NCBI GenBank assembly: GCA_030685235.1
Contig: MU839112.1
Location: forward strand, 1 to 64,000
DNA from: Copromyces sp. CBS 386.78
Taxonomy: Eukaryota > Ascomycota > Sordariomycetes > Sordariales > Sordariaceae
Direction of reading: 5' to 3'
DNA length: 64,000 bases
Shown: positions 1 through 10,836 of the stretch, in pieces
Position numbering within the stretch: the stretch's first letter is position 1
How the letters are laid out: each line of letters starts with the position of its first letter
The notes under the pieces: model-generated
Database searches by the model: none
What the model was told of the DNA's origin: nothing
Seen by the model: the letters and a program-made list of their open reading frames with translations, nothing else
Program-made: the position numbers and the translations under genes

Positions 1-95
<95 letters not shown>
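1..95. repeat. (TCA)n trinucleotide microsatellite, about 32 units
   Basis: Uninterrupted TCA/ATC triplets run from the window edge to about position 95, so the array may be longer outside the window. It lies 27 bp beyond the stop codon of the minus-strand gene at 122-1516, that is, in its 3' flank. Such a pure array is likely to be length-variable between strains. Confidence 0.97.
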
Positions 96-96
<1 letters not shown>

Positions 97-121
97 CAAC
101 ACCTTCAGACACCTCAACACC

Positions 122-1939
122 TCAAAATGCATATTCTCCCAACACTGCCACCCCCCTCCTAGTACCCCTCCACTTCTCCCTCCAAGACCGAATCCTCGAC
201 ACCTCCTTGTGCAAAGGAAGATTCACGTCCCGTATGTCAAACGAGCTGAAAGAGCTTCTGACCGTCTCTACTTCTTCTTCGTCGTCGTCATCACAGTTTT
301 CAGCCTCAGCCACGTGGCTCTTCGCTAGCAAAGAGTGTCCATCAGCATCATCAGCAGCAGTTGGGTCCTCCTCGTCGTCGTAGACCTGCCCAACGACACC
401 AACTGTTTGGACGTTAACTTTGCTTATGACGACAGGTTCCGCCTCACAGGCGAGAACGCTTTGTGCTACAGAGAGAACGTCGAGCCAGGTCATTTTGATG
501 CGTAGTTGTGCGTTGACGGGGAGGTATTTGGTTGGTACCTCTTGGGAGAGGAAGGCGTCGTCTAAAGCTAAGGGAGGAGGGACTTTGTCGAGGGTTGTTG
601 GGGTCGGTGTTTTGGGTGGTGGGTTTTCGTTGCTTATATCTGAGTTGACGGCAGAGAATAGTAAGTGATATGGAACATCTAGTTCGACGGCGAGGTCCGA
701 TGTGGTTGAGCCGATTTTTGATGGCTGCGGGTTGTGTGATTTGATCGTAGAGTTTGGATGGACTGGGTTTTGGTTGCTGTTTCTCCCAGTCAAGTTATTG
801 ACTGACACCTTGTCGTCAGTGAGTATCTTCAAATTTTCTGTTTCGTGGCTCGGCTCCGGTTTGTCTTCTGGCCTTCGAGCAGTATGTTCATCTTCCGACT
901 TCGATGGAGGCTCGGGGCACGGCGCGTTTTCCCGGGCCAGGATAGGCTTTGGGCTTACTTCGTGCTCCGAGATCGACGTAACTTCTCTGACCAGAAAACT
1001 TTGCAACCTCAATGATGGTCTCGCGCTTGGTGTGATCAGTTTCAAGTATGATGCCGATGCGTCTGCTGGGATTGACGGAAGCTCGGTGCTAGAGGATCTC
1101 CTTTGGCTCGATGAATACTCTAGGCTTCGTGATTGTATCGGGCTCAAATGTCGAGAGAGGTTGCGGACTGGGACATGGCTGTTCCTAGAGAAATTAGTAT
1201 GCCGAATCAGAACTTTGCGGGATCCTTTGTGTAGACCATACCCAAAGTCCTGCCAAATCTTGGGCATAACAGGTTCTGGTTCTGGTTTAATGTTAGTATA
1301 CTCCGGAATCGTCAAAGTGGGAGCCTCAGCCGAGTACCCACCTTGAAATCGAGGCTCGTAGAACATGAACTGTAAAGGCAACTCGTCACCAAAGTTCGAG
1401 ATCGAAGGTGTTTCTAACGATAAGAAGGCTGGAGGAGTGTCCTGGGCCAACGTATGCGTCCCTAGTTCTTGGGTCTCGGCCCCTCTCCTTGCGTCTGTAT
1501 CGACCGAGGTGCCCATAGCATCTTTCCGGTGGAGAGAGTGTAGAAGACGTCCTCTTTTGGATAACTGGCGGGTGTTACTAAGAGTAGGCCTGGGGATGCT
1601 ATCCTCGGCAACTTGAACCGGATTGCTGTCATTTTTGACATGTTTCTTAAGTGGACTGGATTCAAAGTTGTCGGTAATCAGATGTTTCGAGGTCGAAGGC
1701 GGTTCTCTCTTCTTCCTCCCAGCGGATTGATACTATCTTTTTCCAAATGCCTTCCGTATCCCGTCTTCATGCCCCTCGTCTTTCGGAGGTGTCAATCGAC
1801 CGAGCAGTCCGGTGTTCTTGTGCTGAAATCCCAACTTGAGTGGAAATTTCGAAAATCTCTCCTTCAATGACTTGAGTGCCGGAAGTGCTGCGGATTTTGA
1901 GTTGGATGGACCGTTGTCGTTCTTGAATCTCGTGAACAT
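122..1939 (-). CDS. Unrecognised protein, ORF interrupted by an in-frame TAG
   Basis: The safe reading frame runs from ATG at 1516 to TGA at 122 (464 aa). It is Ser/Pro/Glu rich and apparently disordered, with acidic stretches near residues 378-420 (DDEEDP, DDDDEEE) and a basic C-terminal tail (SWREKWRGTRR). I recognise no domain. The same frame stays open upstream of 1516 to a single TAG at 1733-1735 and is open again beyond it to ATG 1937-1939, which sits in a strong CACC-ATG context. The whole would be about 605 codons. I found no GT donor in the right phase that would splice the TAG out using the AG at 1733. The start is therefore either 1516, or 1939 with a nonsense mutation, a sequence error or an unusual intron. 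It is divergent from the RRM gene at 2788. Confidence 0.55.
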
Positions 1940-2787
1940 GGTGCCACACGGAACTCCCGTCTTCCTGCCCAAGCGATGTGACAACGTGCAACGTGAAAGA
2001 CGCATGTGGGACAAGGGTCAATGGTAAAGAATGAAAATAATTGTGTTTTGAAAACGCCGACACTCGAAGGCCTCGTCTTTATCCCGGAGACGAGAATTCG
2101 GTCGTTAACTATGAAAACGATAGACGGGCTAATACCAGCCGGCCAGAAGATACAGAAGAGTAATATGTCGGAGCCATCATGATGGGTGAGGAGAAGTCGT
2201 CCTTAAGCTCGATTACCTCAACCATATGGAGCGAAGCAACTGCGCCCATCAGATTCCTTCCTCCTCTTACGTGTAAAGCTATGATGAGATCAAGACGGGA
2301 AGGAAGGAGTAAAGAAACAGCACCGCAGCGGTTATCGGGACTTGAACATAAAGTGGTCTGTGCTTGAGCTTCCATGTAACCTCTTGGTGCTTGGCGGTGA
2401 TCGGCGTTGCAGGGACCAAGGTACAAGTGAAGCGGGAAGCAAAACTCCTGACGCGACGCCCCATGGCAAAGAATATAGAGACACACCTCCCGCGCCCGCT
2501 GCTCCCTTCACTCTTTACCGTCCCGTACCTTGACCTTTGAACCTTGGTCCCCATCCCGCGCAGCTGCCTCGTTAAAGACTGCTAACTCCAGCCGGAAGCT
2601 CCAAAGCATTGGCGCACCAACCATTCAACCAAGGGGCTCAACTTCCCGAACTCATCGACGTATCCTGTCCATATCCTGCGACATCATAAACCATCCGCGA
2701 CCGCATTTCGGCGACTATACCTCCCGCCTCAACATCTTCTTTCAACCGACCGCACTTTGTAACAGCATTCCTTAAGTCGCCGACACA
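1940..2787. other. Divergent intergenic region
   Basis: This 0.85-kb interval holds the presumed promoters of the minus-strand gene ending at 122 and the plus-strand RRM gene at 2788. The 60 bp before 2788 are pyrimidine and CA rich, typical of a fungal 5' leader. I see no RNA gene or convincing ORF. Confidence 0.6.
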
Positions 2788-4020
2788 ATGGGGAAAGACA
2801 GAAAGGTCGCGGAAGACTTCCAGAAGCTCATTCAGGCCGACCGCGAGAAGAAGAAGAACGAGGCCCTCGCGGCCAGGATCTTCAACCGGACTAGCACGCC
2901 CGTCTCTACCCCCAGCAGACAGACCACCGGTGGTTCGCTCGCAAGTCGCGCCGGTGTCAAGAAGGTACGCTCGCAATCTTGAACACTCACCTTGCGACAC
3001 TCTTACATCGTTTCACCATGCGCTCAGAATCGTTGACCCTTCATGTCTGTTTCCAGCAACGCGGCGGCCCCCCCCAGTCGGCACCTTCGAAGAACAACAG
3101 TGAGAAAGTCGGCTCATGGACCATTGATCTTGGTCCTGGCTCAAGGTCCGCCAACAATACCCCCAAGCCTGGTGGTGCTCTTGCGGCGCGCATTACCACT
3201 CCGGGTGCTGGACCTGCGGGTAACCCCCGCCAGAAGAGGCGGGCTGCGCAGATGGCGGAGGCGATCATTAGGAATGAGTTTAAGGAGCAGTCGGATCAGC
3301 GCAGGCAGCAAGGTCAACAGAGGCGTCAACAATACCAGCAACAACACCAAGCCCCTCCCAATGCACCCAAGGGGCCGGCAGCTGCGTCAGTTCCTACGGG
3401 TCCTAGCAGCAAGGGATTCACAATCAGAGGTCTGGCGGGACCTTTTGCGGTGATGGCGCAGAACTTTGCTCCCGGAACGACAGCGGCCGACATCGAGAAC
3501 GCCATGACCCCCATCGGCGGCCTAATACTCAGTTGTCGTATCATGAAGCACAACCCGATTGTTATCGCCGAGATTGTGTTTGAGAGCAAGGAGGGTGCCG
3601 ACGATGTGATTGCCACATTTGACAAGCAGACAGTCAGTTTTACCTACCTCCATTCCGCTTGACGCAAGCCCCAGAGAAGCTAATATTGTTTCCTAGGCCG
3701 ACGGTCGTGTTCTTAGTGTGTATCACAAACCTAGCGGTCCTACTTATCCCCTGACCTCCCAGCTACCTCCGTCTCGCGCCCCCACCGGCCCCCGCTCTCA
3801 CCGTTCGAACGACCACTACCCCGAGGACGATGTGGTTGACGGAAGTATGGGCTTCGACGAACCTATGGAGGATGACGACCTGCGGGGTAATGGCAACGGA
3901 CGGCAGCCGCCTAGGGGACCGGCAGCCATGAACGGTGGCGCCACCGGCGGGCTCTATAGCGACCAGCTGGTTCTCAACCGGAAGGGCAGAGGTTTCGACG
4001 GCAACAGCGGGAGATACTAG
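2788..4020 (+). CDS. RRM-domain RNA-binding protein, ALY/REF-like or uncharacterised
   Basis: Exons 2788-2964, 3057-3632 and 3697-4020 join in frame to give 358 aa. The introns (92 and 64 nt) have GTACGC and GTCAGT donors and CAG and TAG acceptors, with a GCTAAT branch-like site in the second. The N-terminus is a charged helix (residues 1-30, KLIQADREKKKNE), followed by a basic Gly/Pro-rich linker and a Gln/Arg-rich coiled stretch around residues 155-185. One RRM-like fold covers about residues 205-290 (ITIRGL-type beta1, then AEIVFES, then VLSVYHKP). The tail is acidic (MEDDD) and ends in a conserved-looking YSDQLVLNRKGRGF box. The layout, a single RRM between low-complexity arms with a terminal box, resembles mRNA-export adaptors of the ALY/REF/Yra1 type, but that assignment is inference. 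Confidence 0.85.
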
Positions 4021-4536
4021 TACTCTCGCAGGGGAAGTTCTTCGGAAGGTCGAGATTGAACAAAGGTTGATGTGCGGGTATGGGTTGGTGTACCATCAAT
4101 GTGCCATCACAATACATAGTCCTTGACTTTGGACTATGGAAGGAAGGAAGAGGAGGCTACAAAGGACCTGTTAGGAACTAAACAATAGACACTCAGGATG
4201 GTACAAGTGTGGATGGGTTTACCAACCCTGTTTGAACGGACTCTCGGCAAGGCACGGCGCACTTGGCGTTAATAGGGAAAGGAAAGGCAGGCAGGCAGGC
4301 AGGGGCTTGCCTTGTGTATGAAAGCGAAGAATATTGTACGCTTATGAACATCTTATCATCGGTCGATGGAGAATCGGCCAAATCCCTATGGACCAGGGGG
4401 AGAAAGTGTTTAAGAGACACCACACGTTAGGTCTAGAGCTTCATGCTTATCGAGATCTTGCAAAATGTCTAATGGTACCTCGTTATGATCTTCCTTTTTC
4501 CACAGTCCAAGACCTTACACTTTAGTCTAGTCTATA
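4021..4536. other. Convergent 3' intergenic region
   Basis: This is shared 3' flank of the RRM gene (plus) and CTU2 (minus). It contains a short GGCA tandem run near 4287-4303 and no other structure that I can support. Confidence 0.6.
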
Positions 4537-6108
4537 TCACCCTTGAATCGACCTCTCACACCCATAACATATCCTCTGCTTCGTCGGCATCTTCTTCTCT
4601 CCCTCATCCCCCACCACCACAGTATCCCGATAACTGTCCTCTCCCAACTCTCCCTTCCATCGCTCATCACCAAACTCATCAAGCGGCATACTACACAGAC
4701 CGCACAACCTTTCCTTGTCATCCTTATCCTCCTCCTCGCTTGCATCCTTTCCCTCTCCCTCTACCATGCCGCCTTCCTCACCACCACCACCAAACAACCT
4801 CATCAACTTCCCCGTCGTCCTCGCCACATTCGCCACAATGCTCGGATAATTCTCCTCCACATCCGCAAAATACCTAACCATGACCTCCTCGATGCTCAAA
4901 TCCTTGTGTGAAACCACCGCCGCCGTTACTGAAGGATCCGTCTCGGGAAGCAAATCAAAAATAGGTGTAGGCTCGCCGACAAGTTTCGTAAAAGTGACCA
5001 ACTCCTTTCGTAGGGCGTCGCGGAGGGGGTGGTAGATTAGTATTCCTTGGTCCTCCGTCTTTGTCTTGCCAGCAGCGGAAGAGGGAGAAGAAGAGTTGAA
5101 AGAGGGAACACCCAACACCCCATCATTAATCTGCCACGGCAACGAAAAGCCTCTGCCCTTAGCCGTCTCGGACAGCGTCAGTTCCGCCAAGGCGGTGGTG
5201 CTGCTTCCCAGAAGCAAAGCGTGGCATTGGTTCTGGCTCTTGCGCGCTTCGGCGATGAGCAAGTGTCGCGTGAAGAGGCGGAGGAGATCGGTGCGGGAGG
5301 TGGCGGAGGGGAGGTTGTCGAAGAGTTGTCTTAGCCTCTCGGCTTTTGTCGTCGTCGTCGTCGTCCTCGATGAGTCGCTTCCTGAACCCGTCCTGTTCTC
5401 GTTCTTGTTCTCGGTCGTCGAGGAGGAGGAGGAGGAGGAGGAGGAGGAGGCAGTCGCAAAATCCGGTAATCCCAAACCCTCCCAATCCACACTCCCCAAT
5501 CCCACCACCTCCTCCAGATACACAACCCGGAACTCAAACCTGGAGTATCTCTCCCTCAACATTTGCACCGCGTCCTCCACCTTCTCCCTCCCCTTCTCAT
5601 CTTTCTCATCAACACCACTCACATGCACAACCTCCAATTCAAAAGGCGCATTCTTTCCCCTTGAAAGCTGAAACTCCACATTCTCATTCAACAACTCCAA
5701 CAAAGCCGCCGAACTGGGGCCCAAGCTCAACCCAAGCAAATACCGACGGGAAGAAGCCTGCGGAGGACCCGAGTTTTTTTGCGTGGAGTGGTAGGCCGAG
5801 AGGGACTGGGAGGAGGAGGAGCGCACGTCTTTGTTTAGCAAGCCGATTTGTTTGATGCATTTTGCCGAGATGAATTTCTGGAAGCAAGATCTGAAAAACG
5901 GGGGGTTAGTTTCTGTTGGAAAGGGTGGGGCTATGAAGGGGGAGAATATGGGGAGAGGTGAGATAGGGAAGACGAACCGGCAAACGAGCTGACCACGGGA
6001 GTCGAGGGTTCCGGGTTGGGAGCGGCATTTGGCGCAGGGTTTGGTCGTGGTTGTGGTGGTGGGGGGAATGGCTTCAGAAGCCGTGGGTGGTGGCGATGTT
6101 GAGGCCAT
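4537..6108 (-). CDS. NCS2: Cytoplasmic tRNA 2-thiolation protein 2 (CTU2/NCS2)
   Basis: Two exons, 6108-5978 and 5890-4537, give 494 aa. The 87-nt intron has a GTTCGT donor, an ACTAAC branch site and a TTTTTCAG acceptor. With its CTU1/NCS6 partner this protein thiolates the wobble uridine of tRNA-Lys, -Glu and -Gln, downstream of the URM1 sulfur relay (family knowledge). The N-terminal CAKC motif (Cys25, Cys28) pairs with later cysteines (VCRSCF). The family blocks around HALLLGSSTTALAELTL, GRGFSLPW and YHPLRDALRKEL are present. The C-terminus has the expected paired motifs LCGLC and ICYGC. A poly-Ser run (nine TCC/TCG-type codons, GAGGAG on the plus strand near 5420-5448) sits in a variable loop. 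The length is close to that of fungal homologues. Confidence 0.93.
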   Translation of the reverse strand: MASTSPPPTASEAIPPTTTTTTKPCAKCRSQPGTLDSRGQLVCRFVFPISPLPIFSPFIAPPFPTETNPPFFRSCFQKFISAKCIKQIGLLNKDVRSSSSQSLSAYHSTQKNSGPPQASSRRYLLGLSLGPSSAALLELLNENVEFQLSRGKNAPFELEVVHVSGVDEKDEKGREKVEDAVQMLRERYSRFEFRVVYLEEVVGLGSVDWEGLGLPDFATASSSSSSSSSSTTENKNENRTGSGSDSSRTTTTTTKAERLRQLFDNLPSATSRTDLLRLFTRHLLIAEARKSQNQCHALLLGSSTTALAELTLSETAKGRGFSLPWQINDGVLGVPSFNSSSPSSAAGKTKTEDQGILIYHPLRDALRKELVTFTKLVGEPTPIFDLLPETDPSVTAAVVSHKDLSIEEVMVRYFADVEENYPSIVANVARTTGKLMRLFGGGGEEGGMVEGEGKDASEEEDKDDKERLCGLCSMPLDEFGDERWKGELGEDSYRDTVVVGDEGEKKMPTKQRICYGCERSIQG

Positions 6109-6773
6109 CTTGATCTTTTTGGATGGATGCCGGAAGTTGAGTGAGGTTTGAGGATGGGTGACTGATGTTGCTGGTGAGATTTGCCCAACGTCTTTGGTTT
6201 TGGTGGCTTTTCAAATTTCACGGATACAGTCCTTAAAGCTCAAAATTTGGGCCTTGGAAAAGGAGCGTGGCAATGTCGATTTTTTGAGGTAGGTTGAGTC
6301 ACTCGAAAGTGAATGCAATGCGTGTAATGAGCAGGGCTCATTCCTTTTCAACTTTTGTTGTTGCAGCTTGCAGGTGCAGTTTTCACAGATTGAGCATACT
6401 CCTAAGGGTTAGGGTTCTGTGCTCAAGATTGCCCGAAAAGGGGCCAAGGGGGTCGTTGTTTGGATTGTCAATAGCGTACGTTAGAGTTACCGTAAAGCTG
6501 TAGTATTGTTCAACGTACCTAATCAAGTTCGTATCGAATCTTCCTTTCAGCCGGTGGTGGTCTTATACCTCCCATCTCCAGTAGTTACACAATCACATTC
6601 GGCACTGACAAGTGCTACCTGGTATTCATAAACTTGAACTAAAAGACACATCCAGTTGCCGAACGATTGACGGAACAATGATCCCTATTTGATTCGAAAG
6701 TGAAAACATGCGCTATGAGATATGATGTGTATGCATACAATGAATCGCTTATGCTCGCTCCCTGGAACCTAGA
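6109..6773. other. Intergenic region between two minus-strand genes
   Basis: This holds the upstream region of CTU2 and the 3' flank of the next gene. It contains a telomere-like motif (AGGGTTAGGGTT) at about 6405-6416. I see no supported ORF or RNA gene. Confidence 0.6.
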
Positions 6774-8705
6774 CTAGAGTGTATATCTAACCAACTTGAA
6801 ATCATACGACCAATCCCAAAGATTCGAAGATCTCGACCCTTCACTCCTCACTTCACCATTCCTTGATTCACCACTCTTCTTTGCAGTTGATGATTTGTTG
6901 GCTAACTCCCACCTGTCAGGGCCAGAATGACCTTTGGAAGAAGAGGCAGAAGATAGTCCAAAAAGATGACATAGCAGAGGTTTATCCAGAAACCATTCGC
7001 TATCCTCACTCAGCGCATGGTGCACAATCAAGAGCCCGTAGTTGAGTATTCTTCGATTCTCATTAGTACCGTTCGTTCTGTGGTTGGGGTCGTTGTTGTC
7101 ATTGTCAGCTGGAGTGCCGTTGCGATTGCCGTTCTGGTTGATAGCATTGCCGTCGACATTGCCGTTTCCTTTTTGCTTGCCGTTGCTGTGGTCCTTGGGA
7201 GTGTTGTCTTTGCCGCTGCTCTCATCTTTGCCGGGGACTTCGCCTTTGCCGGTGTTCTCGTCCTCGACAGTGTTCTTGTCCCCGACAATGTTCTTCTCCT
7301 CGACAATGATCTTCTCCTCGACAATTTCCTTGACTTCGACAGTGTTCTTGACTTTGCCGTTGTTCTCGTCATTGACAGTGCTCTCGTCTTCGCCGATATT
7401 ATTGTCTTCGCCGGTGTTCTTGTGTTTGCGGGTACTATAATCGTTCTTTTTCTGAGAAAGGCCACGGCATCGTATGATCATGCACACGCCAATGTGTACC
7501 AAGACATGGAATATGAACTTGTTTCCCGGGTCCCTGTTTTCCCTGACCTTGTCAAAATATCCATCAACGAATCCCCGGGCCACAGCACCCGCGATTGTGG
7601 TGTTCTGTTCGTAAAGTACAACCAAGTCAGCCATAAACGGACCGAGGTCAAACGCCGGATGCCCTTCACGACAATCACGCCACTCGGAAACGTAAACAGA
7701 TGGAGACTGCTCTGGGTTGAATAGCTTAGCAAGTGGGGAGTCCATAAAATGGAGGCTATACAAAATGATCATGTCAGTCCCAGTGTCTTTGGTGGTTAAT
7801 TGATAACACAGTCCTCGTGCCATGCTCACCTTGGCAGGTCAAAATTTCCGTTGAGAATTTGAAACGATTGTTGCTTTTCGGGAATGGCATAGTTTTCCCT
7901 TATCAAGCCAAGGGCTTTTTCCAAAGTTTTGTGAGCATGTTTCGGAAGCTGATGAATGTGCTTGTTTAGCTCCTCAAAGATGGCCATGTTTAACTCCTTA
8001 GAGATGAACTTGAAATGGTTGTTGGTGAGTTCTTGGTTTCGCACAATGCCCTGTAGTTTCTCAACTACCTGTTCTTCCGAGCCCCAGTTGTGAAAATGCC
8101 CGAGCCAGTTTCCAATATCATACCTAAGGGGGAATCTTGGCTCGAGGTCCTCCGATTGCTCCAAGCGCCGTATGTAGTCCCAGAGACTCAAGGCACTGCC
8201 ACCGGGAAGCTTTTCGATGACGATGGTTGTTCCGCCTTCAAACATGTGTGAATAGTCCCGCACTTCGTAATGTGAAACGGAGTACTGAGGTACGGCCTTT
8301 CCGTCGGGTAAAGGCATGTGATTGAGTGCCTCCCTGATAACATGCTAAAATGAGGGCACATGGTGTCAGCAGCTGTAGATTCAACAAAGGGTGTTTTTCT
8401 CGTGGTTATTCTAGTAGGCTTACCTGGCGGGCTCGAATATTGGGAACTCGGCCAATGTTGACCACACATGATTCGAGCAAACCATCTATTTTCCCTATGA
8501 ATCGGAAATACTGTTTATCACTCGGTAACTCTTTCTCCATATTTATCGATATCTCACCCCCTGTGTCACGGAGCAGCCGCGCAACCGCAAGAGCGGCGGT
8601 GCTGGCACGCAATTCTTCAATGGCCTTGACTTTGTCGGTGTTGTCTTGAGAGGACTCGACAGACTTAGCAGACCCAGACGACTTCTTGGTGGGTTTAGGT
8701 GCCAT
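6774..8705 (-). CDS. APH/choline-kinase-fold protein with degenerate catalytic motifs
   Basis: Three exons (8705-8424, 8344-7830, 7755-6774) join in frame to 592 aa. The introns (79 and 74 nt) have GTAAGC and GTGAGC donors and TTTTAG and TATAG acceptors. The middle part matches the fungal aminoglycoside-phosphotransferase-like family: a glycine-rich/VIEKLPGG hinge, then a DIGNWLGHFH helix, a catalytic-loop region, and the EWRDCREGHPAFDLGPF segment where family members have a DWE..AYDLG motif. The catalytic HGD is replaced by NGN (residues 259-261), and the metal-binding Asp of DWE is Glu290 followed by Trp-Arg. This suggests loss of phosphotransfer. A hexapeptide repeat occupies residues 379-450. 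The C-terminal 110 residues have no recognised domain. The ATG at 8705 is the first in frame and gives a usual-looking N-terminus. Confidence 0.82.
7203..7418 (-). repeat. 18-bp coding minisatellite, 12 hexapeptide units
   Basis: Twelve consecutive 18-bp units encode variants of a charged hexapeptide (NTGEDN, NTVEVK, IIVEEK, NTVEDE, SSGKDN and others) inside the APH-like protein. The third and sixth residues change most, and acidic and lysine residues dominate. The units differ, so the array is older than a fresh expansion. Confidence 0.85.
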
Positions 8706-10830
8706 AAGGGAATATTGAGCAAGTGAACTTGAAAGGACCGGGTTTGGTTCGAGTGGTGAATGGAACGATGAAAGTTAATTCTGATATAACTAGAGGAATA
8801 GGAGCTGATGAGAGTAGGTGATGAGTATTTGGAAACATCCAACAGCGAAGGCATTGACAGAGCAGATGTGAACAATTTGTAAATAGTCACGTCGAACGCG
8901 AGCTCGGCGTTTCCTTTCAACAGTCTTCAGATGCTCTCGAAGGCCTCACTTGCTCCCATCATATGGCTTGTCTTGAGGAAGGAAGGAAGCAGGTTTGACC
9001 AATACCCCAGCGTCAGAAAGCACCTGCCTCGCCCGGAAAGGCAAATGGAGAAGTAACGACTCTTATCGTGGCCATGGTGACCCGGAGTGTCAAGCACAAA
9101 GGCAAGAACGTGAGACTTGTGACTGCCATGTCACCAAACAGCTTCACTCGTAGTGATACTTTCAACAAGCTCAGAAGAAGTATGAGAACAGAGATAATGG
9201 GTATCCAAGCTGACATAACCTACCGACTTACCAATTCTAGGCATAAACTTGACGGCCCTGAGAAATAGATAGAGGTAGAAAAAGCTCCCACTTGAGGCTT
9301 TCCGAACGGCAGCTTCTCGAATCTCGGCATGTTTGATCGGTCGCTTCCAGACCTTTCTTCGACGTTTCTCTCTTGGTATGGTGTTTCCAGGCCAAGCAGA
9401 CCAAGCATTGAAGCCAAGAAGGCCAAGCTCTGGGGAAGGAGAATCGACTCAGCTCAATCGAAAAGCTAAAGACCGCAAGACGCCAGGACGAGAGGGTTGA
9501 CCAGGAACAGGAAGGGGATCCACAGTCTGGCAGTGGTTTCCATAGCGTAGCTCCGTGTACTCCATATGTAATTATGCGTCAACTCGGTTGAGTTTGATGT
9601 CGGCAATCTCGCTCCTCGTGCAATCTCCGCTAGTTTTGTCTCCCGTCGTTTTCGCTCTCCGTCGTTGACGCCGGTCTCCAGTCGGCAGTTGTGTACATTG
9701 CGACACATACCGGGATTGGGTGGTGTGAAATTGTAGTTTTTCTCAATAGAAGACATTTAGCCTCGCTATTTCATATTTGGTGTCGCTTCGGTAGACGACT
9801 GACTACAAGATTGAAGCTGCAGTCCATTGCCGCCCGTCTGGCGCTTATAAAGTGATGGTTGTGAAGAAGGTGCTCTGAGGAAGTTGACTGAGGTTGAGAA
9901 AGAGGCAGGGGCATCTACACTAATCTCCACCTCTTTCAATTGCCTGGGTGGAGTCTTTCGGAAGCATCAAGGTTCAAACGTTCGGCTCCAGCTTCTGGAT
10001 GTCCGGTCCTGAGTGGATGTGTCGCACTTGTTGGAGCTCCGAAACCATCTCGGACGGCGAGGACAATGCTGACGGGACCTTTGCAGTCCAGAGTCTCGTT
10101 GCCGCCCGTGCTCGACAACCACTCATTCGAGTGACACCAGAGGAAGCACCAAACAACATGGACTCTGCACCCGCGGTACTTGAAGCCCTGATGGATCTTG
10201 ATTGCCAGCCGATAACGGATCTCATTTCGATACCTCTAGGTTTGTGAACAAGAGCAAGCCCAGGCACCCTCGTCTATTGCTTAAATTTAGGTCATCGAAA
10301 GAACATGGTCCGTCCCCGCGCGCTCGCCCACCTGCCGACACCTGTGGCCTTCAAGGTACGTACCGCTATGCCTCCATCATATCAAACGTTGATTCAATTC
10401 TCACCATGTACCATCACTAGCACCTGGTCGAGAAATATTGCCGATAGTAGGTGTTCTGTGGATTCAAATGTGATATGGGACATACACTTGAGCATTGCCG
10501 TACCTCTCCCCTCCACTAAATAAAAGGTTGACCGGAAGGTTGACCGCAAGCCATCCTCAACTGTTTCAAAGTGTCTCGGCACGGCGAGCTCAGCCTCTGC
10601 TCATCATCAACAAAAGTACCACCTGAGCCGGGAAAGAACTTGAGACTTCCAATGGATGAGCACGAGGGTGTGGTCGGTTGCCCTGGGGCTGAAGAAGCCT
10701 GGAAAGTGTGCATCTGTTACCTATACCTAATTCCAGGTCAACTGCCACTGGAGCTTCAGGTCGCACCCACCAGAACTGACACACACACACACCCACTGGA
10801 ATTTGCACTGAACCGGGCCCTGGATTTCCT
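8706..10830. other. Mostly non-coding interval with one weak ORF
   Basis: This interval lies upstream of the APH-like gene and extends to the transposon nest. It includes a short CA run near 10780-10794 and several overlapping short ORFs with no shared frame logic. Only the ORF at 9466-9756 has a normal ATG start and a plausible hydrophobic segment, and it is listed separately. Confidence 0.5.
9466..9756 (-). CDS. Possible small membrane or secreted protein, weak
   Basis: This ATG-initiated 96-codon frame ends in a hydrophobic segment (LWIPFLFLVNPLVLAS). A GTATGT donor-like site lies inside it (GTATGT after PNP). Further hydrophobic minus-strand frames downstream (9013-9216, 9220-9426) could be additional exons, and a GTAAGT donor ends the second of them. 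I could not assemble one convincing multi-exon model and recognise no family. It may be spurious. Confidence 0.2.
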   Translation of the reverse strand: MSSIEKNYNFTPPNPGMCRNVHNCRLETGVNDGERKRRETKLAEIARGARLPTSNSTELTHNYIWSTRSYAMETTARLWIPFLFLVNPLVLASCGL

Positions 10831-10836
10831 CAAGCC
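10831..10836 (+). repeat. Left target-site duplication CAAGCC
   Basis: CAAGCC directly abuts the left terminal inverted repeat and recurs directly after the right one at 19578-19583. Confidence 0.8.
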
